Shown here: positions 25,842 to 38,500 of the stretch, one piece after another
Position numbering within the stretch: position 1 is the stretch's first letter
How the letters are laid out: each line of letters begins with the position of its first letter
Origin: Auanema rhodensis
Taxonomy: Eukaryota > Nematoda > Chromadorea > Rhabditida > Rhabditidae
NCBI GenBank assembly: GCA_964057225.1
Contig: OZ059897.1
Coordinates: forward strand, 7,378,001-7,442,000
DNA length: 64,000 nucleotides
Direction: 5' to 3'
Made by a program: the position numbers and the translations under genes
The notes under the pieces: generated by a model
Seen by the model: only the letters and a program-made list of their open reading frames with translations
The model's database searches: none
What the model was told of the DNA's origin: nothing

Positions 25842-26744
25842 AATGGAAAATATTTATGGGAGAGTGAATATTACTACTACTACATCTTCTTCTTCTACTA
25901 CAAGATTGGGAAATCTCAGGGATCCCTTTTTCATTTTAAGCATTTTACTAGATGTTTTCACCTTTGTTGTTTAATCACGGAAGAAGCATTCTCTTATCTC
26001 TCATCAACTTCTCAATTCGTATATTCCTATATCTATTGTAGATCTTTCACAGATGTTTTCATCGATGTTATATGTAAGCTGTTAAACAGCCACCTCGAGA
26101 AAATGTTTCTGGTTTTACTTAAGAATAGGGCAGTTGATAAGATTTTATTATATTATTATGATTATTTTTATTTTTATTATTATTATTATTAAGTTAAGTA
26201 TTTTTAAGTTGCTCATATGCTTTAACGCTAGATCATTGCACTGTTTTTCGATTGTAATTCCTATGTCATCTTCGTCTTCATGTACTTTATAGATATATTC
26301 TGATGGCTTCTTTACTAATGCAACATATCAATGTTGGCTAATATTTCCTGACTTGCCTAATTCTCGTCTATTTACTTAGAATATTCAGATTTATTGAAAG
26401 TATACTAGAGTTTTCATATAATAAAGCTGTATATATTGTCGTTTCCGTTTACTCTTGTTAGATGAAAAGGTAGCTCAGTTTTCTAATATGGTTCAAGCAT
26501 AAGTAGATGGCTATGGCAGAACGTCCATTGTCTGGCTGAATACTTGTAAACAGCATACAATCACCTAGGCAATGTGATCGTCTCGTCATTGTTTTATTTT
26601 CTCACTGGAACGCCCCGCCTTGGCTTCTTGATAAGAGAGAAGAGTGGGCTTCCCCTTCCAAATCTTATTTTAGTCAGCCTAGCAGCGCATATTCGTGCAT
26701 TCGTATTCGAATTCCCCAGAAAGCATTTTCGAATAAACTTCACT
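25842..26744. other. 3' flank of acetylcholinesterase and upstream region of the next gene
   Basis: No gene seen. Contains a (TTA)n microsatellite at about 26150-26192 and several AATAAA-like signals, including one at 26420-26425. Confidence 0.6.
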
Positions 26745-27816
26745 ATGAACCATCAACTTTTGATATCCTTTCTCTCACTTGCCCTTTCTACTGTATATGC
26801 TTCGAAGCCATGTGGAGTACTAACCACATGTGCTGTTGAGAAATGTCTCGATAAAGGTACGCTTTCGCCAAAGAATATGATATTATTCAAATAACTATAC
26901 TCTATTCTTTTGTTCTTCGTTTCAGAAGTTGTTGATAAAATTATCACAAGTAGTGCAAGAGATCAACTTTTTGGAAATCTTGTTGAACGGTGTGTTGATT
27001 ATTATCTAATTTATAGACTTTCTACCAACTAATATAGCAAATAACCTTTTGCGATGTTTGTAAAACTTCATCATAGTTTGATGATCTTATTCTATTATAT
27101 TTTTACAACTTTCTCATCTCATTTCTAGTTTTGACCTTGTATGTATTGCTGCCAAATGTAATGCTGAATGTCAATCATGCAAAGCTTGCCACTACGCATT
27201 GGAGCAAATGAATGCTCTTGCTCAAGGAGAAAAAACTTGTATGAAAACTTATTCTTATCCTAACTCATGTCTTAATTTTCTAAAATTCAGCTGGACAATG
27301 CCCAAAGCTTGAAACTTGTGTAGAGACCTGCATCACCGAAGATTCTGAGAAAGTAATAAGAGAAACTGCTATGTTGTCTCAACGCAATTTATTATTTAGG
27401 TTATTTCCTGTATAATCAACAGATGCAATGTTCACTGTTATGATGGCGATTGTCCATCTTGCAAAACCATATCTAGAAGGTATTTATTGCTTTATTTATT
27501 CTTGCACTTTACATAAGCATACCATACACGTGTCACGTGACAGCCACGTGAATTCATTTTTCGTTTCATCAAAGCGATGAGTGGTTGCATTCAGTTTTAA
27601 GAACTATTTCTAAAACTTTTTAATAAATTCCTTTATTTCAGAATGTTCACTTTAATCTGCAACGAGACAGGCATGAGATCACTCCCAAATGTAAAATATG
27701 AAGGTAACGTTTAATACTAAGTTCCCGCTTTTAGTTTCATATGTTCAGGAACTTGCCCAGCTTTGTTCACTGAATTATCAGAGGAATATGTCGCCAAAAG
27801 AAAAAGACTTCTCTAA
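26745..27816 (+). CDS. secreted cysteine-rich protein, family not recognised
   Basis: Seven or so phase-consistent exons encode about 190 residues. A clear signal peptide ([19 protein letters not shown]) is followed by a mature protein with around 18 cysteines, many paired ([11 protein letters not shown], then CYDGDCPSC). The cysteines fall in repeated groups ([40 protein letters not shown]) that suggest two or three similar disulphide modules. The C-terminus is basic (AKRKRLL). The exon reading is supported by good splice sites throughout. Secretion and disulphide bonding are inferred from sequence; the function is unknown. It lies between two other secreted-protein genes. Confidence 0.85.
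27527..27550. promoter_or_regulatory. triple CACGTG E-box cluster in an intron
   Basis: CACGTG at 27527-27532, 27534-27539 (within TCACGTGA) and 27545-27550, inside an intron of the cysteine-rich gene. This is the third multi-copy E-box cluster in the window (see 5999-6033 and 18062-18078). Confidence 0.45.
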
Positions 27817-28263
27817 GCATTAAGCCAATTTTAATGATTTTATGTGATACAAAACGAGTACATTTTTTTTGTCTGAGAAAAGGGTATAATCGCCTTTTGC
27901 TATAACAAATTGCTTTGCAAGGTGGGCCCTATATCAAATTATGTTTGTATATGTGCGAAGTATAATTAGCATTTTATGAAATAAACTTATAGATGTTGGT
28001 ATACATACGAAATAGCATTCAAATGATAAATTAACTGAGAATTCATGAGTTAATGATAAGCATAAGGACAAAGAGCTCAAGCATGTATTAGTAAAAAGGA
28101 AAAAAGAAAAATGAAATATAATATATGCGAGCATGTCCAAAAGCATATCATTACGCAGTAAATTGAAAGACAAAATCGGGAGTGATTCAACGCTCCTCAC
28201 ACAGGAGATTCAAGCAACATCCTGGATAAATATATAAGTCGCAAGCGGTATGGAACAAATAAT

Positions 28264-29565
28264 TTAAATTTCAAGGAACTGGCCATCTTCACTCGTTCTG
28301 ATAGCCTTAGTTTCGATTTCAGCTGGTGGATCAACTTTCTTCTCCTCATCTGGTCTGTATCTAAGTCTTCTCATTGGTCTATTCTCCAAATTGAAAGCGC
28401 TTCTGAAAGAATATCATAATATATTACGGTATACATACATGCAGTTTTTGTAATTTGAAAGGATTAGAGAAGCATAATTAGAGCACCATATCGGTAGGAT
28501 TAATATAAATTGTATTTGGGAGGGTGAGAAGAAAAGGAAAAATAGTCTAGTTTGCAGTTATCCAGGCATTTTTAGTTCATTCATTTGCAAACCGACAAAT
28601 AGGATCAGAGGTAACGAGGAACTAAATAAGGTTGCTCGACCTGATCGCATCACGGACGCTCAAATGAATGTCCCTTATTTGCTCACCGACTTCACGAATT
28701 TTCTGCGTCACTCTAAAATCTACATAACAGCAAAAAAATAGAAATATAACAAGTATTATACCATTGCAAGCAGCTAAAGAGTAGCAAACACAAGAGGATA
28801 AGTTCAAAATAAGTTGTTTTATATAAAACTTACTTTTTGTTTTGTTTCTTCTCTTTGCGCATAGCTTTCAATTCCTTTTTGATTGAGCCAGACAATCCTT
28901 CAAAGACTTGACGCATTTTCTCGTGACGATCAGCCATAGTCAAAGTGGGATCCTGTCAAAAATACGAAGAATGATGAACATGCAATCACGATTTCAAACC
29001 TCGAGAATTTCTACTAATTTTTTATCAGCAGACTGAGCATCTGCTGATAAGCGTTCTCGTTTCTTTTCATGTTCACGAAGTCTTTGTTGTCTACGAGCCT
29101 CTACCTCGGTTTTGAAGAGTTCGAAAGCTTCCTACAAACAGGAAAATTCGAAAGGAAAACAGATGATAACTACCTGGACTTCTGGTCTGTCTTTCTTGAG
29201 GATTTGTTCAATTCTTGTGTCGATTTCCTCACGAGTCAAGTCTTTGTTCATCAAAACATCACGGACTTCTCTTCTTGTTTCTTCAGTAGCATTCTCCAGA
29301 AAGGGTGGCATTGGCATTTTTCCTCTGAATTCAATAATAAAAATAAGATTAGAAAGTATAATTGAGATTTACCTTCCAAAACGTCCCATATTTTTTCCTC
29401 TCATTGGTACAGCCTGAACAAACTTGATAAGTATTAAGAAAAAAACTGAAACGAGCATACCTTAACCTTCTTGCCTTTGGTATTCTTTTCAGGTACAAAC
29501 TCATCATCATCGATAAATTGAGTACTGGCTAGCCCAACTATTAACAAAATCAAAAGCAATTTCAT
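28264..29565 (-). CDS. SXP/RAL-2 family secreted protein
   Basis: Signal peptide MKLLLILLIVGLASTQ, then an acidic and basic linker, then PPFLENATEETRREVRDVL, LTREEIDTRIEQIL and a helical charged region (EAFELFKTEVEARRQQR). This is the hallmark of the nematode-specific SXP/RAL-2 (DUF148) family: abundant secreted helical proteins, some of which are immunodominant antigens and bind divalent cations. Exons run from 29565 down to 28264 with introns of about 45-55 bp plus one of about 420 bp before the last exon. The last exon adds a charged tail (YRPDEEKKVDPPAEIE) that is not part of the core domain. A TTTACAG acceptor sits immediately before the ATG, consistent with SL trans-splicing. The molecular function of the family is poorly known. 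Confidence 0.85.
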
Positions 29566-30052
29566 TACTGTAAAAGTAAAACTTAATGAAAATTTAAAAG
29601 AAAAAGTTAATAAAGAGAGCAGAAAGGTAGCCATCTTACTGACCACTAGGTAATCAAAATGAAATGGCCCTCTTCCTTGTTTATATAGCAAGTCGTGGCG
29701 AGAAGGAAGGATTTGAATTGTTTGTTTGTTTATTTGATCACTGTCATAGAACATAGTGGACTCCCGTTCGACAGACATCTCCATTTTGCTCGTCAGAAAA
29801 AAGAACCACCTGGTCAAAAGTACAAATATGGATACCGGATGAATTAAAATGCGGAAGCTGTAAGTATTGATACTGCTAAGCTTCACTACAATGTCTTGTC
29901 ACAAAATGATTCATCGTAAAGTTCGTACGTCATTTGCTATGAATCGGCGAACTGTACTTCATTAAACCAATACTTTTTAAACCTTTATTTCACATTACAA
30001 TGAATCATGAAGAACCGTATTTTCAGTATATTTGATTGATATTATCCCAGTT

Positions 30053-30337
30053 TTAAACATATCTCATGTTTTTATAATATCCCTGATGATCGTTTTGTTT
30101 TTGATGTTGTCGCTGCTGCTGTGTCTGGTGCTGCTGCAGTTGCTGTTGATTATTAATCTGCAGGAAAAATTAATTTTTATTGCAAACTGAAAGGAATACC
30201 TGTGGTGAAGAATTAGCAGCAAATACAAATCGTTCTAAAGGTAGTGTAACCGTATCTTTCCCAGGAAAATAAAGAATATGTGATGTGGCCAATTGGCAGT
30301 ACATCAAAGAACAGAGAATAAGAGAGAAATACTTCAT
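30053..30337 (-). CDS. small secreted Gln/His-rich protein
   Basis: Two exons encode 80 residues. The first (46 residues) has a signal peptide (MKYFSLILCSLMYCQLATS) and a short, well-mixed segment. The second is Gln/His-rich (QQQLQQHQTQQQRQHQKQ) and ends YKNMRYV. A 43-bp intron with good borders separates them. The layout recalls short secreted or precursor-type peptides, but no clear dibasic processing sites flank a peptide. No family is recognised. It is downstream of two other secreted-protein genes. Confidence 0.7.
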
Positions 30338-30985
30338 AATGGGTGACTTATGGAGGGAATATACCTACTTTTACCTAGTGAAGGAGCAAGACTGAGAAAG
30401 GAAAACGCCTTATTTGTAGAAGGTTGACCAATTTATGTAATATCTATTTGAGGCGGCGATTAGCTTCCCACGACTAAACGAATTTATCACTTACTTCTAA
30501 CTAACCAATCAGGAAAAATAAATGATAGTCATCTCTTGTTATACAAGACACTTCTGTGAAAATCTGATTCCCTGAGAAATGTGATTAATTTTAATTTCAA
30601 AAACCATTATAAAGAGAAAGCAAAAGCCGAATCAACAATGTTCAAAAACAAAAATGATTTTTTCACATGTCTAGAGTGTTTTATTTAAATCTGTGAAATT
30701 ATGTGACCATTTCTTTGAATCAATTTTGCTCATTGAAAAAAGACATCTAAAAATATGTTTATTATGTTTATAAATTCCACAGTTTTGGTTAATCAAGAAA
30801 AAAACATATAAAATATCAAAATGACTATAAACGAAACAGAAGTGACAATATACAAAGATTAATAGTTGAACAGGAACGGTTTCTCTTCGTGAAAATCACA
30901 AATAACCTAACAGAAAACTAGCCTTTACATGAGAAATAAAAGTAAAAACTATCCAAATACTTAAAGTATAAAAACTTGTCCGAAA

Positions 30986-32748
30986 TTAATCCAACGTGAT
31001 GATATCATAGTTGGCCGTCTGAAACATATTATGATGATGAAAAAGAAACATTGAAATGCTTACCCGAGGTTTCTTTGGAGCAATATCTTCCGAATCTGTT
31101 GAACTGCGTTGAACAGAAAAAGATCTTATTCGACTCTGCTTTCTCATTAAACGATTTGGTCTCTCAGCCTGCAAATAATACAAGATTGAAAACAACAGTA
31201 CAACATAACCCACTGGTTCATTTAAATAACGTTCTACACCGCTACGCAAGGGTCCCCAATAATCATTTTCATCCTCTCTTTCCAAATCCAAAGGAAAATA
31301 TAACCTCTGCTTGTCATCAATATATTGCCTCTGAGATAGCCTCAGAAGCGTTATATGATTAATACGAGGAAACTCACAATTTTGAGCAAATCTGTGCTAT
31401 ATGCGTCAATTCTATCCGGTAATAACTGCTTGTTCAAATACAAGTAAAAATAAATGTGACCATTTGGTATGTCATTAAGGCATTCAGCTAACGCTTTTAA
31501 CTGAAAAAAATATAAAATAGGTGAATGAAGCAATAATTATTAATACTTGATCGTCCGAAATTTTTCGTATAATTGATGCTAAAAATAATGAATTCAAGGT
31601 TTTAATATTGTGTAGAAACTAACAGGATAAAATATTATAATCTTCTATTTCATTCGGAAGAGTTTCCTGATTATCAACATCTTCTGGCTGCAAAATATAC
31701 AATAAATTTGTATAATGAAAGAAAAAAATACAAGTTCTTCAGTAGTTGTTGAGCTGTCATTCTGATCAACCGTACAGAGATCATCAGATATTTGAGATTC
31801 ACCGTCCACGTATTCAATGTGAGATTCAGTATCTTCAGTTGTTTGGTTTGAAAAATTACAGCATTCTGGTTGGACATTATCAGTTTGAACACCGCATCCA
31901 TTCGACACTAGCTCATAATCCATTTCAGTTCCCACACTTGACGTACTAACATACGAACTCAGATCACACGATATAACGGTCTGTACACTCTTGTCCAATT
32001 TCGTAGTTAGTCTATTAAGCTGATCAAAAAGCGTCGAATCCTAGCATGAAATTAGCAATGAAGTTGAAAGAAAAAAACTTACATAATTTTCTTCTGTAGG
32101 ATGAACTAACTGACGAGCCAAATATTTGGCTTTATGTTCGTTTAATTGTACTGAGAGTACCTGAAATCTGATTTCAAAACTGAAATTATTCTATAACCAA
32201 CCTTCATATGTTTTATTTCTCCGTTCACATACATTGAGCATCCATCTCCTACTTTCAAATCAAGGGTATTTGGTAAGACATCAATATTATTGCCAAAGGC
32301 TTCAATGCATAAGGCATATTCTTTAGGAAATGCTGCACTTGCACCCATGACTCCCAATGTATGCACATATACTTAAAACAAAAAAAATTAAAAGAAAATT
32401 ACAAACATAAACAGTAATAAAAGACAGCTGAGAAAACACCTTGGAAAGCTGTAGTAATTTCCATAATAAACATAAAACTAGGACCCTCTCTATTCCTTCA
32501 CTCTTGGTCTCAAGGTTTATTTTGGTTAAAAACAGTACGTTGTTCTCACGACAAGCTGCCAATAAGTAACCGTTCACGGTAATTCTCATATTTTTACAAC
32601 AACAACAGAAAAGGTTCAAAAATAATTTGTGGGCAGATTATTTTTCTCAAAGTAAGCATAGTAGAAAATACTTTGTAAGTCAGACTATAAACTTACAAAT
32701 AATTAAACAAAATGACAAAATGATCAAAGAACCCTCGCCAAACTCCAT
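30986..32748 (-). CDS. unidentified protein with N-terminal membrane segment
   Basis: About ten exons, all joined in phase, encode roughly 330 residues. The first two exons give a hydrophobic N-terminus (EGSLIILSFCLIISFQGVF, then VFYYCLL) that could be a signal anchor. Next comes a folded-looking segment (EYALCIEAFGNNIDV, then LKVGDGCSMYVNGEIKHMK) and VLSVQLNEHKAKYLARQLVHP. The middle is a Ser/Thr/Asp/Glu-rich, probably disordered stretch. The C-terminal part contains LKALAECLNDIPNGH, then DDKQRLYFPLDLEREDE and a basic patch (RPNRLMRKQSRIRSFSVQR) ending ANYDIITLD. One 45-bp intron near 31160-31205 has a length divisible by three and is open, so its retention would keep the frame. I do not recognise the family. 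Confidence 0.75.
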
Positions 32749-33304
32749 GATACTATTTATAGGATATGGAATTACAAAAATAATGATAGTTTCCAGTATT
32801 TGACGGATATATCCCTCCCTCAATAAAAATGTTTCACAATTAATTTATATTGATTTCTATCTAACTAATTAGCATAACTGTTTTGCTAACTCGTCGCCAG
32901 GAATGCACTTACGCGCCAAGTAGCAAAGATTTGGTTTGATTAATTTCAGTTTCATTTACAAATATTGTCAAAGCTAAGCGGTCTGTCATGAGATTATCTA
33001 AAAGTAATTTAATTAAAATACTTCTATTTATCCGATAAGATGTGGTTTATTTTTGAAAATGTAACATTTAAAATGGCATTATTAATATTATATGAGTATA
33101 ACATAATATAATATATTTAAAAAGCTTATTTGTTGTGTTAAAAGTTAAATTGTCTTAAATCGTACCCGATTTTAATAAATCATATAGCATAGAGATCAAC
33201 AGTTGAGGGTACTTATCAATTTCAAATATCTTTGCTAGTTGTTGTTTCCGGTCGATACTCAGGATTAGGGCTTCTAGGGGGTTATGTAATTATGACAGTT
33301 GCGC

Positions 33305-34960
33305 TCATAGTATTGTGCAGCATTTCTTATCCTCTTTCTCCTGAGTTTTTTCTGCAGCAGTAGCAGAAATCTCTGATTCTACTTTATTATTTCCTGATGA
33401 TGTTTTTGATTTTGTAGCACTTGATGTATGTTTTTTCACCTAAAAATACATTATTATGATATTGGTAAAGGTGGCACAGAATAAAAATACCTCGGTGATT
33501 AATGTCTCTACGGTTGGCCAAGTATTTTTAGAATCTTCCACATACTTATAAAGAATCTCTCCTGATCTATTAACGAGAATTGTGCCACCCTTCAATTATA
33601 TCTTCCTATACTTCTTGAATATGCATTAGAAATTACCATTTGGATCACATATGCTGTCTCATCATCATTATTTTCTTTATCTGCAGTTTTTGGCCTACCA
33701 TCTTCATTTAATGAGTCTTCCATCATCTAAATTTTCGGTTATCATAGGTTTATTTCCTAATTTACTTGCTTTAGTTAAAGCTTTCCAAGATGCTACTTTC
33801 ATCACTGATTTCCTGTTAGCCTTCATTTCGTTTAAAGCATCATTGTCATCATACAGTCTTCGGAAAGGAACGCCAATAAGCTTTATGTACGAGCCACCTC
33901 AAAATATTTTTCTTTCTTTTCTCAATTTTATAGCCGAGTTACCTCCGATCGGTGGCCCCTTTGTCAACAATGAGACATCACATCCCATTTTTCTTAAGTC
34001 GGCCATTTTGTTGTACAGTGATAGAATATGCTGGTTAATTTCTGGCGTCGAGAAAGATCTTAGAAAATATTTTTAACGCTGTATCTTATTAAGATTACTT
34101 ACCTAACTATGATTATCAGAACTAATTCGAAAGCACTTCCTTTACAGTAATGACTGATAGTTTGATTCGGAACTCCTCGTTCAGAGATATCTTCATCTAA
34201 AAATATCAACAACGTTATTCATTCTAACAGTATACGGATCTGCATACCAATTTCGGGACAGGGACCTAGTTTTTCATCCAATTCTTTGTCCACATTTCTC
34301 ATGAGGTCATCATATTCAGCTATAAATTGTTCGAGTTGTTGCACAAGGGTGGCTGTAATAAAATAATTATAATCAGTATTTGATCTTCGACTTGTTTAGA
34401 TCTCAGTAATACTTCATTATTCAGATTTGCCAGTCTACTCTTTAGAATTTATGATTTCAGACAATGAACTTACTACATAATCATCAGTACAAAGTTCTAA
34501 GGAATCAGATCAAATATCAAAATAATGAAAATGTACAGCTAACACATAAACTCACCGCTTTCTTCACTTTCGGCTTTAATTGCTTCAAGAGCTTTTTCAA
34601 ACTCGGATTCGGTTTTAATATTCATCATCTCCCATAAACGAGCAAGTTCCACAGAAAACTGTGAGCAAACAAAATAATTTTGAACATAGTTCACTGCGAA
34701 TACGGCAGCTGAGTTGTGTTCAATGGCCTTAAAACGTTTTTTTATCAAATTTTAACAAATAGTATTTTACTTCTCGGTAATTTTGTAGTCTAGCTTCCAA
34801 GCCAGTAATGAAACATTTGAGCTGTTCAGCAACAGTATCGTGTACTCTGGGTGTTGAGTCAGTAGGAAGTACCAAGATCTTCCGCACCTAAAACACATAA
34901 AATAAGAAATAAATCAAAAGAGAGTTTAAAGCATACTTGTTGGTCAGGAGCCTCACTCAT
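33305..34960 (-). CDS. probable peroxiredoxin-like-2 (thioredoxin-fold) protein without catalytic cysteines
   Basis: Start MSEAPDQQVRKILVLP. The N-terminal ~110 residues are helical and charged (ALEAIKAESEES, then LVQQLEQFIAEYDDL). A second part looks like a thioredoxin fold of the PRXL2/AhpC-TSA type: CKGSAFELVLIIIVR as the core strand, TPEINQHILSLYNKMADLRK as the following helix, then GSYIKLIGVPFRRLYDD, and GGTILVNRSGEILYKYVED near the C-terminus. The tail is Lys/Ser-rich and ends KKCCTIL. Where PRXL2 proteins have a CxxC motif just after the core strand, this protein reads SFSTPE, with no cysteine, so redox activity of the usual kind is unlikely. The family call is by pattern, not alignment; the gene model is better supported than the name. 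Confidence 0.65.
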
Positions 34961-35514
34961 GCTGTAAGTCTTAAACATGTTGAATATAGTAAAAATTAGA
35001 GAATAAAACGAGAAAGACGAATAGTAGAAGACACGTTTTCGAGAATAAATTGGTAGAATAATCAAATATTTTGTGGGGGAAAGATGAAAACGAAAGAGCA
35101 CGGATTAGGGAATAAGAAAAACGAAATGCCATATAATAAAATACTTTATTGAGACATCTATTCATATTCCAGATAGCTTAAGCTTAAACAGTTATAAAAG
35201 GTTGTAATGATGTCAATAACATTAGAAATTTGTAATGAAAATGAGCAAATAGTTTCGAAATAGTACAAGGGCAAGAATAAGATGTGAAGGAGTTATTGGA
35301 AAAGGAGATGAGCTGCTATTCATATATCTCACATAATTCATCGTAAATTGATCTAAATATAATAGCTAACTGACACTGCAAGGATTATATGTTTAAGAAG
35401 TTGTTGCATTTTCTTTGTAAAAACGTTTGTATTGTTATTACTAGAACATGGCCAGCTGTTTTATCGACAGCAGAGAAATATCAATAGGAAGCTTTTGTCC
35501 TGCTGATAATCTAT

Positions 35515-38500
35515 TCATTTTTTTGTGAGTTGAAAAAGATAAGCAGAAGAATTCTTGAAATGTTTCATAAAAGGATCAGAGATGAGATGAAGGTGTGTCA
35601 AAGATGTTTGATATTCTATCATTAAAGCAATCACTTCTGCTTCTATTGGTTCGCATTCATGTGAACTTTGTATGTAAAGCCAAAAACATTATACAAATAA
35701 CATGAAGAAACAAGAAAAGTAGTTTTTTTCCTTGGAATTCGAGGGAATGAGAAGTCGTATTTGGAAAAATAAAATTGACTCAATTTTCTTCATTTAAATT
35801 CTTCTATAAGAGACCTTTTTTAGACTTGCTTCTATGCAAAAGAAGGAGAAATATGTTGTATATTCATCATATAGGACAGCCAATTTAGTAATTTGAATGA
35901 GTTGACGAGCTCTATAGGACAGAGAGGACCGAAAAAAAGCTACATGAAAAGAGAAAGGTATAGGTGCCGTATATAGATTTGAAAAAACAAATTATAGCTG
36001 AGGGGATCTTGTTCAAGAGAAACGGCAGAAAATTAATATTTCTAAAGAACAATTGAAATAAGTAATCAAATATTGGGATGAATTCTTCGCAAACCAGCTC
36101 GGAATTGTGAAAATATGAGCTGATCCTTATGTATTTTGAAGAAAATAAAAATTGCAGCTTGAGACGAAATGAAAAAGGTTAATAGAACACCCATCTATTT
36201 CTCGAAGCATTCAAAATTAGATGTTTCTCGCAGGTGAAATTTCCATCAAGAAATATCCATATGGTCATAGTTTCGATAGAAAGACTACGGGTATATTGGT
36301 TATTTCATGAAAGCATTCATTCACAATATATGAGTTTCGAACATAAATTAATATGAATGTTGTTTGAACATGATGTCATATAGTAGAACCAGTTTCTCGA
36401 GTAACAAATGAAAGTTTAAATGAGTCGGATGACTTTCAGATTGGAGTAGGCGAAAGGGCTGATGAAAAAAAGCTGAAGCCTTGTTTTGAATGCGTAAAGT
36501 CTAATTCTAATTTTCTGGCACGAATGTTGGAAAAGCGTATTGTTTGGCGATAAACTAGAGAATATCTGATGGCTGATTAAAAAAAGACATCCACGATTAG
36601 ATGCTTCATGAAATGTTTATTTCACTACTATCATATGTTTATATTGCTTTTTAACTGATATTTACAGCTTGCAAAATGAACGAGCATGAGAAAGCGGCAT
36701 TTCTATTTTCTTACCAGCCATGTTTTTAAAGTCTTGGATAGTGTGTAAAAATCTATCACCAGCCATTCGACTTAATAATACCTTCAGAAGAAATCAGATG
36801 GTCGCCTAGGCAATAGATGAAAAGGTTGAAGCGGGCGAATATATTATAATAAGACGGGTGAGAGGTTTTTATTCGGAATGAGTTAACAAAAAAATCATCA
36901 TTAGCAAAGAGAAAAAATTGATGATGATAAAACTATAAAGAAGAAAGCATGAGTTCCGTCCCCACATTCCGTCAGATGACGCCATAGTAGTGGCAGCTCA
37001 GAGATACCAACTGCCCACACCACCAACAGACTCTTTGAAAGAGATAAATGCAGTTCTGTTTCATGGATTGTTGTCGAAGCATCTATCAGACCTTTTGTCT
37101 TCTTCAATCTTGATTGCTAGGGTCTCGGGAAGTTTTTCACTCTTATCGAAAAGTATCAAGCCATACCTCTTTTTCACTTATTTTGCTTCTACATATCTTA
37201 AGTAGTTAATTGTCAGCATGAAAACTTGAATAATTTGCGTCATTAAAAATTCTCAAAGTTTACTAGCATATAAATTTCTAAATGTTTTCTAAAAAAAAGT
37301 TCGAATCGATACTCCCAATGAAAATTAGGCTTAACGTCTAGCTTTTCAACTTTACGACATAAAGGTGAAACACAACCGAGTCAGCGAAAGTTATTGCGTA
37401 AAATGAAAAATATCAATAACGCGCGTAATCACTAAATTCAAAAATCGCTAATCTAAATATGAAAATAATATATATATATATATACAATAATATATATAAT
37501 ATATATATTAAAATATGTGAATAACATATAATTATTAGATTATAATACCAGAAAAAACGGAAGGGGTGAGTACACATAGATGACTTTCTTTAGTAGTTTC
37601 ATTTGAAGCAGGTGTTCCAACTATTGATATAGTCTTTATTCAGCAAACGAATGCTATTGGAAATCTCTGCGCTGAACATGGATTTACTAACCAATTGAGA
37701 GAGAAAAAAAACTGAAGAATGGAAATCTATCCTATTAAAAGCTAAAATTTTGTTAGGAATATGATGTGATTAAAAAGGTCATGCCTGGGAAATCATGATA
37801 TTTTTGGGAGTTTGATTTATGATCTAACTTTTGAATAAAAGTCCTTCAGGTTTATTTAGATAAATGGTGTTCAGCTTGCAACATTTTAAAAAATTGTGTC
37901 CAGTACTAGTTACTACAGAATACAATTTCTAGCTGCGGTCAAAGGTTGCAATGACAATGATAAAAGAGCTAAGTTCAAAAACTTGGTCTATGATCAGGCT
38001 AACGCTGATGTGAAGTAAAAATTAAAAAAAAACACAAAAACGCAGTCTTATAGGTAGATGCCATCGCTTGATGAAGTACTTGTTGTAGTCAAACAAAGCT
38101 ATTTCTCATTATTCATATCCATAAAAGGAAAAGCAACTGAATGAAACGTCTAGTACTGCTTAGAAGAACATCAAGGATCGGAGCTTGATGAAGTGAAAGT
38201 GAGAATGATGACATGTAGTAAGAGAAGCAAATGGAAATGGATGAAGAGATGAAGTGATGGCTGAGAGGTTAAGAGAAAGAGGAAACGAGAATGATCCAAA
38301 GCTGACAATGGTTAAAAGGTTATATAAAAACGAAATGAACAATTCAGAAAAGACTTTATGGAGAGCAATATTCAAGTTTCTCTGATAATTTGACTTCAAT
38401 ACGAACTAATGATGAAGGTGATTATATCGACCACTTTTCTATTCAACTCTGACATCACTTTTAATCGTTCTTTTTCAACAATCATATTTTGCAGTGAGCA

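Noticed and set aside
33651-34076. 141-codon plus-strand ORF
   Set aside because: It is antisense to well-supported minus-strand exons of the peroxiredoxin-like gene.
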